Origin: Bacteroidia bacterium
GTDB lineage: Bacteria; Bacteroidota; Bacteroidia; Chitinophagales; Chitinophagaceae
Direction: 5' to 3'
Length of the DNA: 64,000 bases
Assembly (NCBI GenBank): GCA_030429205.1
Contig: JAUICZ010000001.1
Coordinates: 548,806 to 612,805, forward strand
Made by a program: the position numbers and the translations under genes. The notes under the pieces were generated by a model that searched no databases, was not told the DNA's origin, and worked only from the letters and a program-made list of their open reading frames with translations. This document shows, piece by piece, positions 7,603-16,547 of this stretch (its first letter is position 1; the number at the start of each line of letters is the position of its first letter).

Positions 7603-8346
7603 TTACTTGAATTTGAAAATACCAGTCAGTTCGTCTTTATAATTTCTGCCTACTGGTATTGTCTGACCATTAATGGTTACTTCATTCTCGGTAAAGCTGT
7701 CTATATGGTTGGCATTAACACAATGAGAGCGGTGTATACGTACAAAGAAGTTCCGTTTTAAAATGTCAATGGTTTTAGTGAGTGTCTTTCTGAGTAAAAA
7801 GCTTTTCTCTTCTGTTACAATACGCACGTAGTTGTCTTCTGCAGAGATGTACAGTATATCGTTCAACAGTATTTTAATGAACTTGTGTCCGTCTTTAATA
7901 AATACATGGTTTTGTTTCAGGTAGATGTTGCCACCATCCTGCATTTTTTCTTGTTCAGGTTCTTCGTTTTGGTAAGCAAAGTTATGTAGCGCCAGCTCTA
8001 TAGATACTAATAAAGAGTTGGTTGTAAAAGGCTTAATGATATAAGCAGCGGGAAATGTTTCTTTGGCGCTGTTTACAGTCATAGCATCAGCATGTGCTGT
8101 AATATAGATGAATGGCGTAGGCTGTATTTCTGTAATGGCGTGTGCAATATCTATGCCTGTGCGCTTACCTTTTATAGATATGTCCAGCAACACAAGGTCG
8201 GGTAGTTGTTCTTTAAACGAGGTTACAGCATCATCCATATTATCAGTAATGCTCACCACTTCGTAACCAGCTTGCCTTAGTCTAGCTGCCAGATCTTGGG
8301 CTACCAGCAACTCATCTTCTACTATTTGTATTTTAAATGATTCCAT
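7603..8346 (-). CDS. LytTR-family response regulator
   Basis: A 247-residue two-domain regulator. The receiver domain (1-120) has acidic pocket residues near 10-11 ('VEDE'), phospho-acceptor Asp55 ('LVLLDISIKG'), the conserved Thr in 'YITAHAD' and Lys in 'IIKPF'. The C-terminal LytTR DNA-binding domain (about 145-245) has the family segments 'ILYISAEDNYVRIVTE' and 'FFVRIHRSHCVNANHI'. It lies eight bases downstream of the TPR histidine kinase gene on the same strand and is its likely partner. The target genes cannot be read from the sequence; the T9SS genes across the divergent gap at 10.3 kb are only a possibility. Confidence 0.92.
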   Translation of the reverse strand: MESFKIQIVEDELLVAQDLAARLRQAGYEVVSITDNMDDAVTSFKEQLPDLVLLDISIKGKRTGIDIAHAITEIQPTPFIYITAHADAMTVNSAKETFPAAYIIKPFTTNSLLVSIELALHNFAYQNEEPEQEKMQDGGNIYLKQNHVFIKDGHKFIKILLNDILYISAEDNYVRIVTEEKSFLLRKTLTKTIDILKRNFFVRIHRSHCVNANHIDSFTENEVTINGQTIPVGRNYKDELTGIFKFK

Positions 8347-8354
8347 TGTTTGTA

Positions 8355-10256
8355 TTATGCAGTATAAGGCATGGTGAGTGTGAAAATAGATCCCTTGTCG
8401 ACAACAAGAGAAAGGTAACCATTCAACTGCTTTACAAATGTCTGTATCAGCTCTTTACCAAATGACCCTTGTTTGTCTTTCCACTCTGCTAAGTTGACTC
8501 CTTTGCCATTATCCGCCACTACCAGCTCCAGATTACTGTCTTTTCGTTTTAGTGTAATGTTCAATTCGGGATTGTTATTGTCTTCGTAAGCGTATTTAAA
8601 AGCGTTGGTCACTAGCTCGTTGATAATAAGACTTAGGGGTATGGCCTGGTCAACATTCATCAACTCGTCATCAATATTCATAGTAGTAGTAATATCATCA
8701 GGCCCGAAACCATAAGCACTTTGTAAACTGTCCACCAAGTCGTTGATGAACTCTCTGATGTTTATCTCGGTGATGTTATCGCGTGTATACAAGCGTTGGT
8801 GTATCAGGCTCATAGCTTCTATGCGTTGTTGCCCTTCGCGCACGGCTTTTGATGCAGCGCTGTCTTTTATCTTGAAAGACTGTAAGCTCAACAGGCTGGA
8901 TATGATCTGTAGGTTGTTCTTTACACGGTGGTGTAACTCTTTCATCAAAAAGGTTAGCTTATCGCTTTGTTGCTGTATGGTTTTGTTGGCCTTGCGTTGT
9001 TTAAGGTATTGCATCAGTATCAGTGCAGCTAATACACATGCTATAGCAATACCTATGGTCAGATACTTATTATCTCTTTTTTGTTGTACAATACGTTGGT
9101 CTTTTTTGTCAGACTCATATTTTTCGCGAATGTCAGCGATAGCTCCTTGCACATCCGCATTGGTCAAGCTATCGTCTAAAGTGTTATACTTTCTCAAGTA
9201 CAGATATGCGTCCTTATAATTACCTGTTATAGCGGAGAGCTCTGCACGAGTTTTAACAGATTTGGTTTGTAGTTTAATCAGCTCATGTTCTTTTGACATG
9301 GATATAGCCTTGTCAAGATACTTGAGGGCTCCTTTATTATCTCCCGTTGCTTGCAGGGCATTAGCATACAGCATCCATAGTTTTGTTTTCGATTGTGGCG
9401 TAGAGATATTGTCTATATACTGGTCAGCTTTTTTAAGGTAATACTTCGCAGAGTCGAAGTTTTTTAGCTGTGTATGGCACTCGCCCAGCAGCATAAATGC
9501 AGTAGCCGCTTCTCTAACAGACTTAAATGCATCTTCGCTATAGTATATTGCCTGACGACAATAGGGTAGTGCTTTTTCAGGCTCTTCAGCCTTTAACAAT
9601 AAACTGCCTAAGTTAGCAAGTACAACTGTTCTATTGATAGCATTATTTGTTTGTTCGTTTAGTAATAGTGCTTGTTTTGCATACTTGATAGCTTCGGGTA
9701 AATTGTCTTGCATCTCGTATATAGCACATAGCATGGTGTATGAATTTGAGATGCTCAGAGTGTCTTTAAGTTCAGTAGCAGCTTCTAATTGTTTTAGCCC
9801 GTACTCCAGTGCTTCTTTAGCCTCGCCCCTGTTTAAATAGTAACCTGAAATAGTGTTGAGTGCATAAGTATAGTACACTCCTTTTTTGCCATCATGGTCG
9901 TAACTCTCAATTACTTTGTGTGCGTAATATTTTGCAGAGTCGTTAGCATCAAACACAAAATGAGCGTAGGAAAGTGCAAAGTAAGCATTGGCACGGTGCA
10001 CATAATCCTCGCTTTGCATACTCAATGTCAAGGCTTTTCTGGCATAGGTAAATGTCTTGCCTGTATCACTTTCTCGCAAGGTGCGCATAGATGCCCATGC
10101 GTAATTGTCTGCGCTATCGCCTGCTGTGGTGGCTTTAGCCAGGTCGTTGATGTACTCATCTGCCAACTGTGCATTTGCTGTTGTCGCAATACAAAGGGCT
10201 GAGAGTGTAATAGAAGTAAAGAATTTTAAAAAAGATACTCTTGATATAAATATCAT
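8355..10256 (-). CDS. TPR-containing sensor histidine kinase (HWE/HisKA_2 type)
   Basis: I place the start at the ATG at 10256 (633 residues), because a signal peptide ('SITLSALCIATTANA') begins there and the 16 codons upstream look like untranslated DNA. The order is signal peptide, periplasmic TPR-like helical repeats (about 30-380), a membrane helix (about 397-415, 'IGIAIACVLAALILMQYL'), an H-box 'MKELHHRVKNNLQIISSLL' (His442/443) of the HisKA_2 class, and a HATPase domain with 'NELVTNAFKYAY' and 'VVADNGKGV'. This class phosphorylates partner LytTR regulators. The -7 box TATTTTTG ends four bases before the ATG, so the transcript would be nearly leaderless. Confidence 0.9.
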   Translation of the reverse strand: MIFISRVSFLKFFTSITLSALCIATTANAQLADEYINDLAKATTAGDSADNYAWASMRTLRESDTGKTFTYARKALTLSMQSEDYVHRANAYFALSYAHFVFDANDSAKYYAHKVIESYDHDGKKGVYYTYALNTISGYYLNRGEAKEALEYGLKQLEAATELKDTLSISNSYTMLCAIYEMQDNLPEAIKYAKQALLLNEQTNNAINRTVVLANLGSLLLKAEEPEKALPYCRQAIYYSEDAFKSVREAATAFMLLGECHTQLKNFDSAKYYLKKADQYIDNISTPQSKTKLWMLYANALQATGDNKGALKYLDKAISMSKEHELIKLQTKSVKTRAELSAITGNYKDAYLYLRKYNTLDDSLTNADVQGAIADIREKYESDKKDQRIVQQKRDNKYLTIGIAIACVLAALILMQYLKQRKANKTIQQQSDKLTFLMKELHHRVKNNLQIISSLLSLQSFKIKDSAASKAVREGQQRIEAMSLIHQRLYTRDNITEINIREFINDLVDSLQSAYGFGPDDITTTMNIDDELMNVDQAIPLSLIINELVTNAFKYAYEDNNNPELNITLKRKDSNLELVVADNGKGVNLAEWKDKQGSFGKELIQTFVKQLNGYLSLVVDKGSIFTLTMPYTA

Positions 10257-10260
10257 GGGG

Positions 10261-10268
10261 CAAAAATA
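10261..10268 (-). promoter_or_regulatory. Candidate -7 box, four bases from the kinase start
   Basis: The minus strand reads TATTTTTG-CCCC-ATG. The box fits TAnnTTTG exactly and supports the start at 10256. If used, transcription begins at or next to the start codon. Confidence 0.45.
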
Positions 10269-10377
10269 ATTGAGGAGTATACCATCATAAAACCATTCGC
10301 CCACAAAGTTTTGTTGTTCACCACAAGAATTTAGCGGCTGGCAAATACGCTCGTACTATTGATGAAAACTTTAAATT

Positions 10378-11544
10378 ATGAAAAAATCACTACTCTTAAT
10401 TGCAGGCTTCGTATTGCCGCTTTGCTCGCAAGCACAGATTACTCTGGACTATTCTAACGCACCATCAATTGCACAATGTCAGATACCAGATACAACAGAC
10501 AGAATCAAATTTAACACACTTCCGGATGTATCACCAAAAGCTAACGCTACATGGGACCTAACTACTGCTTCAGATTCTAGTATATATTCATATGTCACAA
10601 ATTACGCTGCTAATTCATCAGCCTTTCCTACAGCAACATTTGTTATTCCAAGACTGTATGTCATAAACGCAGGGCTCATGTACGCTTTTGAAGCAATGAA
10701 GGATGTAACGAATAACGGAATTGTTATTCTAGGTGAGCATATTGACCATCAAGGTATACCGTTAGGTAGTATAACTGGTAATGTTAATGATTCACTAGTG
10801 TTTACAAATCAGGACATTGTCTACAATGTGAGTGAGTATTATATAAAATATCCATGCACAATGGGGACAAAATGGACAGATAACGTAAAGTTCAGCACAA
10901 ACTTCAGCCTTACAGTAACTTCATCAGGTTTGAATAATACGCCGGGTGCAAGAAAAAGCCATAGAATAACAACGAATGAAGTAAAAGGCTGGGGTAAGAT
11001 GCGTGTGAATGACCATAAAGGAAACCCGACAGGATACACAGATGTTCTAGTAATGGATAGAGTAGAAACTACAACTGATAGTTTTTTTCTGGGAGGAATG
11101 CCGGCACCTGCATCTTTGCTAGCTGCTTTTGGCCTAACTCAAGGTCAGACGGTTAACATTTGTAAGCGCTTTTTCTTTAGGGCAGGAGAGTACCGCGGAC
11201 TGTTGGAATTGAGGTACGAAGATGCTTCTTTCACTAAAATCACAGAGATATATAAACACAGCCAGCGCCTTAAACCTACATCTGTACAAACTATTAATAA
11301 AGAGCAGATCAATATTTACCCTAACCCTGTAACAAATGGCTCATTTACCGTTAAGGTTGATGGCGCTCATAAAAATATGAGTTACCAGTTATTCAATATG
11401 ACAGGGCAAAGAGTAGCAACAGGCGCATTGCCACAAAACGGTAAAGTATCGCTGCATAGCAATTTACCCGTTGGTAATTACGTTATTAAATTAATATCTG
11501 AAGATGGTGCTTACGGCACACAACAAATAAACATTATCCAATAA
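10378..11544 (+). CDS. Secreted protein with T9SS type A sorting domain
   Basis: A 388-residue protein with a signal peptide ('LLLIAGFVLPLCSQA'), a beta-rich body of about 280 residues that I do not recognise ('ITLDYSNAPSIAQCQIPDTT' near the N-terminus), and a C-terminal type A T9SS domain from about residue 312 ('NIYPNPVTNGSFTVKV' ... 'LPVGNYVIKLIS'). It should cross the outer membrane through the type IX system. The sorting domain is closely related to that of the next gene at both protein and DNA level, and both genes end in the same two-hairpin 3' element. The substrate or role is unknown. Confidence 0.85.
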   Translation: MKKSLLLIAGFVLPLCSQAQITLDYSNAPSIAQCQIPDTTDRIKFNTLPDVSPKANATWDLTTASDSSIYSYVTNYAANSSAFPTATFVIPRLYVINAGLMYAFEAMKDVTNNGIVILGEHIDHQGIPLGSITGNVNDSLVFTNQDIVYNVSEYYIKYPCTMGTKWTDNVKFSTNFSLTVTSSGLNNTPGARKSHRITTNEVKGWGKMRVNDHKGNPTGYTDVLVMDRVETTTDSFFLGGMPAPASLLAAFGLTQGQTVNICKRFFFRAGEYRGLLELRYEDASFTKITEIYKHSQRLKPTSVQTINKEQINIYPNPVTNGSFTVKVDGAHKNMSYQLFNMTGQRVATGALPQNGKVSLHSNLPVGNYVIKLISEDGAYGTQQINIIQ

Positions 11545-11549
11545 TTCTT

Positions 11550-11600
11550 CTATCTAATCAGATAGTGTATGCAAACAGGCAGCCTTTGGCTGCCTGTTTT
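11550..11600 (+). terminator. Two-hairpin 3' element and terminator (copy 1)
   Basis: A small hairpin CTATCT-AATC-AGATAG (11550-11565) is followed by TGTATGC and a 12-bp stem AAACAGGCAGCC / GGCTGCCTGTTT (11573-11599) with a T run. The same arrangement follows the neighbouring T9SS gene. Confidence 0.8.
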
Positions 11601-11766
11601 ATTTTGTATTGTCATGCTAATGGTGACACTTACCACCATTTTACGGTTTTATCTCCTGTCTGTGTCAAACAAAGCCTAACAAAACTTAAACCTGTTTTAC
11701 AGTTTCTAATGAAGTGATTAATTGCATACTGAACAAAAAGAATTCAGTCAATTAATCTATTCAATT

Positions 11767-13155
11767 ATGAAAGCTACTTACTACTTAAGGCTCTTTACAC
11801 TTTTGCTATTACTCCCGTTATATGCCAATGCTCAAACATGGAGTGATATGTTCAATAATCAAGGTTTTAACGGACAAGTATTATCTCTGTATGCTGACAC
11901 GCCTAACAATGTGTTGTATGCAGGCGGGCAGTTTACAACTGTAGACGGTACTACCGTTAATGGTATTGCCAAATGGGACGGTACAAGATGGAATGCCATG
12001 GGAGATGGTTTTGGCGGAAGCAGACCTTATGTATTCTGGATCACCAAATACAAAAATGATATTTATGCTGCGGGATCATTCAGCGCATCAGGCACAGATA
12101 GTATGCATGGCATCGCAAAATGGAATGGTACCAAGTGGGAAAAGATCGGAGGTGATTTGAAGTTCACCACACAAAACGAATACATAGCAGCGATGCATGA
12201 ATTTAATAATGAACTGTACGTTGGCGGCAACTTTGATACCATAGGTACAAACGCAATAAAGAATGTGGCAAAATGGGATGGCACTAAATGGTCGGCTGTA
12301 GGTACAGAAACAGATGATGTAGTATTAGTGATCAACAGCCATAATAATGAGTTGTATATAGGAGGTTATTTTGTGTTTGCAGCTCCATCAGGATTTCAAT
12401 ACCGCATCGCTAAACTAAATGGCAACAAGTTTGAAACGGTAGGTAGTAAAGGTTTGGGCGATGCAACCCAAAGGTGGGTTGTGGAAACCTTGGCAACTTA
12501 CAAAGGCAAACTTTATGCAGGTGGCGCTTTCAATGTTTTAGAATCAGGAACTACACAAGCCAACCATGTGGCAATATGGGATGGCACTAAATGGTCGGCA
12601 GCCGGCGCAGGGGTTGTAGGTTTAAATCCTCCGGCTATAGTCCCGGTACGTACTATGGTAGTTTATAACGGACTGCTGTATGCGGGTGGCGGCTTTGTTA
12701 ATGCGGGGCAAAAGTCTGCCTATAATATCGCTACATGGGACGGTGCTACGTGGGACAATGTTCATCTGGGCACGAACGATGTCATCAATGCCATGGCTAT
12801 ATACGATGGTAACATAATTATGGGCGGTAATTTTACAACGGCTGGTGGGCAAACTCATAAATACATTGTGAAGTTCAAACCCACTACCAGTGTAGGCAAA
12901 GTGAAACAAGAGAAAGTGTTTACACTTTACCCAAACCCGGTAACAAATGGTTCATTCACTATATCCACCAGAGATGCGGCAAAAGACCTTAACTATAAAC
13001 TATACAATTTGAAAGGACAGCAAATAGCTAAGGGTGCAGTACCATTAAATGGTATAATATCACTGGCAAAAAAATTACCTACAGGTAATTACATTATCAA
13101 TATAACCTCAAATCAAAAAGATTACGGTCAACAACAGATCAGCATCAAACAATAA
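11767..13155 (+). CDS. Kelch-like propeller protein with T9SS type A sorting domain
   Basis: The preferred start is the ATG at 11767, just before a clear signal peptide ('LRLFTLLLLLPLYANA'); the reading frame opens 45 bases earlier at a TTG. The 462-residue product carries about six propeller-like repeats with the motif 'LYAGGxF' followed by 'IAKWDGTxWxAxG'; examples are near the N-terminus ('VLYAGGQFTTVDG'), the middle ('LYVGGNFDTIGTN') and before the end ('IIMGGNFTTAGGQ'). The last 80 residues are a type A T9SS domain ('TLYPNPVTNGSFTI'). It is predicted to be secreted and attached to or released from the cell surface. Its ligand is unknown. No perfect -7 box was found upstream. Confidence 0.87.
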   Translation: MKATYYLRLFTLLLLLPLYANAQTWSDMFNNQGFNGQVLSLYADTPNNVLYAGGQFTTVDGTTVNGIAKWDGTRWNAMGDGFGGSRPYVFWITKYKNDIYAAGSFSASGTDSMHGIAKWNGTKWEKIGGDLKFTTQNEYIAAMHEFNNELYVGGNFDTIGTNAIKNVAKWDGTKWSAVGTETDDVVLVINSHNNELYIGGYFVFAAPSGFQYRIAKLNGNKFETVGSKGLGDATQRWVVETLATYKGKLYAGGAFNVLESGTTQANHVAIWDGTKWSAAGAGVVGLNPPAIVPVRTMVVYNGLLYAGGGFVNAGQKSAYNIATWDGATWDNVHLGTNDVINAMAIYDGNIIMGGNFTTAGGQTHKYIVKFKPTTSVGKVKQEKVFTLYPNPVTNGSFTISTRDAAKDLNYKLYNLKGQQIAKGAVPLNGIISLAKKLPTGNYIINITSNQKDYGQQQISIKQ

Positions 13156-13160
13156 TTGTT

Positions 13161-13211
13161 CTATCAGTAATGATAGTGTATGCAAACGGGCTGCCATTTG
13201 GCAGCCCGTTT
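13161..13211 (+). terminator. Two-hairpin 3' element and terminator (copy 2)
   Basis: Hairpin CTATCA-GTAA-TGATAG (13161-13176), then TGTATGC, then a 13-bp stem AAACGGGCTGCCA / TGGCAGCCCGTTT (13184-13211). Stem bases differ from copy 1 in a compensatory way. The strong stem may also stop the convergent gene. Confidence 0.8.
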
Positions 13212-13232
13212 ATAGATAGAAGTATATTATGT

Positions 13233-14630
13233 CTATTCTATAACAAGTTTCTCTGTATGGGTTTTAGTACCCATAGTAACAGTAGCTATATACATGCCGG
13301 CACTTAGCTTAGGCAATCTGATTGTTGCCTTACTAGTAGTTTTATTATCTGATAAGTTAACAACTACCTTACCTGTTATATCAGTTATTACTATTTGATA
13401 TGCGTTTGTTACTACACCAAAATCAATAGTTAGTTCTGTAGTAGCAGGGTTAGGGTATAACGATAATTTGTATTGCCTTACTATATCATTAACAGATACA
13501 ACATAGTCAGGGTTTTTAAGTCTAATGATCTCAGCATCAGACGTCACTATTCCGGGCTGGCTAACATCTAGGTTTGCCCGGTCTCGTACAATCAGATATA
13601 TTTCTCCTGTCGGGCTGGTACATATATCTCTGATTCTACCTGTTCCTGACAAGCTGTATGTTTCGTGACCGATAATAGAGTTCTGTGTGGCGTTTAATTT
13701 TGCTACAGAGATAGAATCTCCCGTAAATAACCTGCCAGTTATTATTGAGTTCTCTAATTCAGGAATCGCCGGATGATTGTAGTAATCCATCCCTGCGGGT
13801 GGGAAGCCCCAATCCAAATCAATAATAGGTGGCTCGTGGTTGGCAATAAATGTAGCAGAGTTACACGAGTCAATAGCTATGTTAGTACAGTTATTAGCAT
13901 CAAAAGCAGGCCAGCCATAGTTGCGTCTCTCTTTCAAATGATTGATCTCATTCTGTATCTGTCCGTGTTCAGAAATGAAGATTTCTCCACCTGGCAGGCA
14001 TACCATACCCTGCGGGTTTCTGTGTCCTGATGTGTATGTATGGTCACCTCTGTAGTTATCGTTGGGTACGCTTCCGTCAATGTTCATTCTTAATACTTTG
14101 CCTAACTTTTGGTGCAACGTATCGATATATGTATAATCTGCAGTGGTTAAATATATTTTCTCATCTTTTCCGATAACAATTCTACCACCTGAGTGCTCAC
14201 CATGGTGTTCATATTCTAGAATGAGCGTTCTGTTGATGAGTGTGTCATTATTTGCATCATAATCAAACCTGAACAACTGCGCCCAGCTGGATGTTGAATA
14301 ATAGGTTCCTGTATCATACACCGCATATACATATGTTTTCCCCGATATTGGTTTTTTTTCAGGTACGCATAAACCCAATGCGTTGCCCTTAGGTATTGTA
14401 TATAGTACTTTTAGTGCCTTGGATGTTGTATCCCAAACAAGGATTCTTTTGATGTCAGATATCCATAACCTGTTGTCAAATCCCCAATCTATATCCCATG
14501 GGGCGTCTAGGAGAGCAGAATCAACAACAACGGTTTTGTCTAATTTTGTTGAATCAAGAGTAATCTGCGTTTGACTATAACTTTCAGTTACAAAAATGGT
14601 GATAATGAAGGCGAGTAATATTTTTTTCAT
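13233..14630 (-). CDS. Secreted PQQ-type glucose/sorbosone dehydrogenase-like protein with T9SS domain
   Basis: I start the gene at the ATG at 14630, where a signal peptide begins ('KKILLAFIITIFVTESYS'); the 42 codons upstream look non-coding. The 465-residue product has the six-bladed GSDH/sorbosone dehydrogenase fold: 'APWDIDWGFDNRLWISD' near the start, 'SGHRNPQGM', 'EHGQIQNEINHLKERRNYGWP' and 'IDLDWGFPPAGMDYY'. The conserved His in 'YTSGHRNPQG' fits the catalytic position of soluble PQQ glucose dehydrogenases. The end is a type A T9SS domain ('SLYPNPATTELTIDF') that is not close to those of the two neighbours. It probably oxidises a sugar outside the cell; many family members are uncharacterised. 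Confidence 0.85.
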   Translation of the reverse strand: MKKILLAFIITIFVTESYSQTQITLDSTKLDKTVVVDSALLDAPWDIDWGFDNRLWISDIKRILVWDTTSKALKVLYTIPKGNALGLCVPEKKPISGKTYVYAVYDTGTYYSTSSWAQLFRFDYDANNDTLINRTLILEYEHHGEHSGGRIVIGKDEKIYLTTADYTYIDTLHQKLGKVLRMNIDGSVPNDNYRGDHTYTSGHRNPQGMVCLPGGEIFISEHGQIQNEINHLKERRNYGWPAFDANNCTNIAIDSCNSATFIANHEPPIIDLDWGFPPAGMDYYNHPAIPELENSIITGRLFTGDSISVAKLNATQNSIIGHETYSLSGTGRIRDICTSPTGEIYLIVRDRANLDVSQPGIVTSDAEIIRLKNPDYVVSVNDIVRQYKLSLYPNPATTELTIDFGVVTNAYQIVITDITGKVVVNLSDNKTTSKATIRLPKLSAGMYIATVTMGTKTHTEKLVIE

Positions 14631-14714
14631 GTGATTTTTTTTCTGCGAAGACCCTTTTAAGCCATTTGATGGTTGGGTGAATGGCATTTTTTGTTGTAGT
14701 TGTATTTCTATGGA

Positions 14715-14743
14715 TTGAAGATGGATAATTTTATGTATATTTG
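14715..14743 (+). promoter_or_regulatory. Strong candidate promoter with no obvious gene
   Basis: TTG (14715-14717), an 18-base spacer and TATATTTG (14736-14743) match the Bacteroidota -33/-7 pattern on the plus strand. The first likely gene downstream is the dehydrogenase at 15088, about 340 bases away. Confidence 0.5.
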
Positions 14744-15001
14744 CTATGATAAGCAAACCTGAAAACCCTTACCATTTATGTGTAAACCATACCCTGTAAT
14801 TACCGCTGTTTTGTATCCCCTGTTATCAGTTCTGCTTCGCTTTTACTGCCAAATAGAAAATCTTACTCAGAATTTGCTGTCAACTTGTCAAAACTGCATT
14901 TTCTTGCAAAACCTCTATTTCTGAAACATTATAGAACAAATAGAAGGGTGTTTTTTAAAAACGAACTGTTATACATAACAAAACTTAACAACTCTGCATC
15001 T

Positions 15002-15045
15002 CCCCTCCTGTTATTAGGAGGGGTGCCCAAAGGGTGGGGTGGTCA
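15002..15045. repeat. Intergenic hairpin repeat-like element
   Basis: CCCCTCCT / AGGAGGGG forms an 8-bp stem with a 6-base loop (15002-15023), followed by a GGGTGGGGTGGT tract. Its composition is unlike the AT-rich surroundings, and I recall similar C/G-rich intergenic units scattered in Bacteroidota genomes. Only one copy is in this window. Confidence 0.4.
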
Positions 15046-15075
15046 TGCGAACCTCTATTATTCCCCTCATAATGT

Positions 15076-15083
15076 TACTTTTG
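15076..15083 (+). promoter_or_regulatory. Candidate -7 box, four bases from the dehydrogenase start
   Basis: TACTTTTG matches TAnnTTTG and ends four bases before the ATG at 15088. No -33 TTG was found, so it is weaker than the promoter at 14715. Confidence 0.35.
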
Positions 15084-15087
15084 CTAC

Positions 15088-16545
15088 ATGGATCTATCAG
15101 CACCAAAACATATAGAGAACTATATTGGCGGCGAATGGCACAAACCGCAGAACGGTAAATACATGGATAATGTAAATCCGGCAACAGGCGAGGTATATAG
15201 CCATACCCCGGCCAGCGATCTGCAAGATGTAGACGCGGCAGTGGTAGCAGCTAAGGCAGCTTTCCCAAGCTGGAGTACAAAGCCGGCAGAAGATCGTTTT
15301 AAAGTGCTGAATAAAATAGCCGAGCTGATAGATGAGAACCTGGATGCATTGGCACTGGCAGAAACCAATGACAATGGCAAGCCTTTGTGGTTGAGTAAAA
15401 AGGTAGACATTCCGCGTGCCTCCAGCAACTTCAGGTTTTTTGCTACAGGGCAAATGCACTTTGCATCAGAAAGCCATATGACGGAAGATCGCGCTATTAA
15501 TTATACCCTACGCCAACCGATTGGTATAGTAGGCTGTATCTCTCCGTGGAACTTGCCTTTGTATTTGTTTACATGGAAGATAGCACCAGCTTTGGCAGTA
15601 GGTAACTGTGTTATTGCCAAGCCGAGCGAGGTAACACCTATGACCGGCTATCTGCTGACTAAAATATGTAAAGAGGCAGGCTTGCCTGATGGTGTGCTGA
15701 ACATCATTCATGGTGATGGGCCGGATTGTGGTAGTGCCATTGTAGAGCACCCTGAGATAAAGGCAATTTCTTTTACGGGTAGCACTCGTGCAGGCAGACA
15801 GATTGCTGCCACTGCTGGGCCAATGTTCAAAAAAATATCATTAGAGCTGGGCGGTAAAAACCCGAACATCATATTTGCAGATTGCGATTGGGATAAGGCC
15901 ATGCGCACTACATTACAATCGTCTTTTGCCAATCAGGGACAGATATGCTTGTGTGGTAGCCGCGTGCTGATAGAAGAGAGCATTTATGAAAAGTTCAAAG
16001 CAGAGTTTATAGAGCGTGCTAAAAAGCTAATACCCGGCGACCCGCTGGAAGATACCAGCAAGCAAGGAGCTGTGGTGAGCAAAATGCACTACGATAAAAT
16101 ATTAAGCGCGATAGAGGTAGCCAAAGAAGAAGGCGGCAAGGTGATACTTGGTGGTGAGGCAGTGAAGGGAACAGGACGTTGTGAGAACGGATACTTTGTA
16201 CAGCCAACAATAATAGAAGGGCTAGGGCCACAGTGTCGTACTAATATGGAAGAGATATTCGGACCAGTGGTGACCATACAGTCTTTTAAAACTGAAGAGG
16301 AAGCACTAGAGCTGGCGAACATTAGCGATTATGGTCTGGCAGCAACCATATGGACACAAGACATCAGTCGTGCCAACCGTGTGGCAATGAAAGTAAAGAG
16401 TGGTATCATTTGGGTGAACTGCTGGTTGATGCGCGATTTGCGTACACCGTTTGGCGGGTTCAATAACTCTGGTGTTGGCCGCGAGGGTGGCTGGGAAGCG
16501 TTGCGCTTCTTCACCGATCCTAAAAATGTTTGTGTGGAGTTGTGA
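15088..16545 (+). CDS. Aldehyde dehydrogenase, 2-aminomuconic/2-hydroxymuconic semialdehyde type
   Basis: A 485-residue NAD-dependent aldehyde dehydrogenase. It has the coenzyme motif 'SFTGSTRAGRQIAA', the catalytic Glu in 'SLELGGKNPNIIF' and the catalytic Cys in 'FANQGQICLCGSR'. The local sequences 'ADCDWDKAM' and 'QGQICLCGSR' are characteristic of the 2-hydroxymuconic / 2-aminomuconic semialdehyde dehydrogenase branch (ALDH8-like). A RidA-family protein of the 2-aminomuconate deaminase type is encoded two genes downstream. Together they would oxidise 2-aminomuconate semialdehyde and deaminate 2-aminomuconate in kynurenine (tryptophan) breakdown. The other pathway genes are not in the window, so the substrate remains an inference. 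Confidence 0.8.
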   Translation: MDLSAPKHIENYIGGEWHKPQNGKYMDNVNPATGEVYSHTPASDLQDVDAAVVAAKAAFPSWSTKPAEDRFKVLNKIAELIDENLDALALAETNDNGKPLWLSKKVDIPRASSNFRFFATGQMHFASESHMTEDRAINYTLRQPIGIVGCISPWNLPLYLFTWKIAPALAVGNCVIAKPSEVTPMTGYLLTKICKEAGLPDGVLNIIHGDGPDCGSAIVEHPEIKAISFTGSTRAGRQIAATAGPMFKKISLELGGKNPNIIFADCDWDKAMRTTLQSSFANQGQICLCGSRVLIEESIYEKFKAEFIERAKKLIPGDPLEDTSKQGAVVSKMHYDKILSAIEVAKEEGGKVILGGEAVKGTGRCENGYFVQPTIIEGLGPQCRTNMEEIFGPVVTIQSFKTEEEALELANISDYGLAATIWTQDISRANRVAMKVKSGIIWVNCWLMRDLRTPFGGFNNSGVGREGGWEALRFFTDPKNVCVEL

Positions 16546-16547
16546 TA

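Larger units (their letters stand above)
14631..15087. other. 457-base gap without a clear gene
   Basis: No convincing gene is seen. It contains a well-formed plus-strand promoter at 14715-14743, two short open frames just after it (17 codons from 14746, 47 codons from 14778) that I cannot support as genes, and a C/G-rich hairpin repeat at 15002-15023. Confidence 0.6.

Noticed and set aside
14885-15115. A 76-codon plus-strand frame before the dehydrogenase gene
   Set aside because: It runs through the C/G-rich hairpin repeat and overlaps the dehydrogenase start; its product has no plausible fold or signal.
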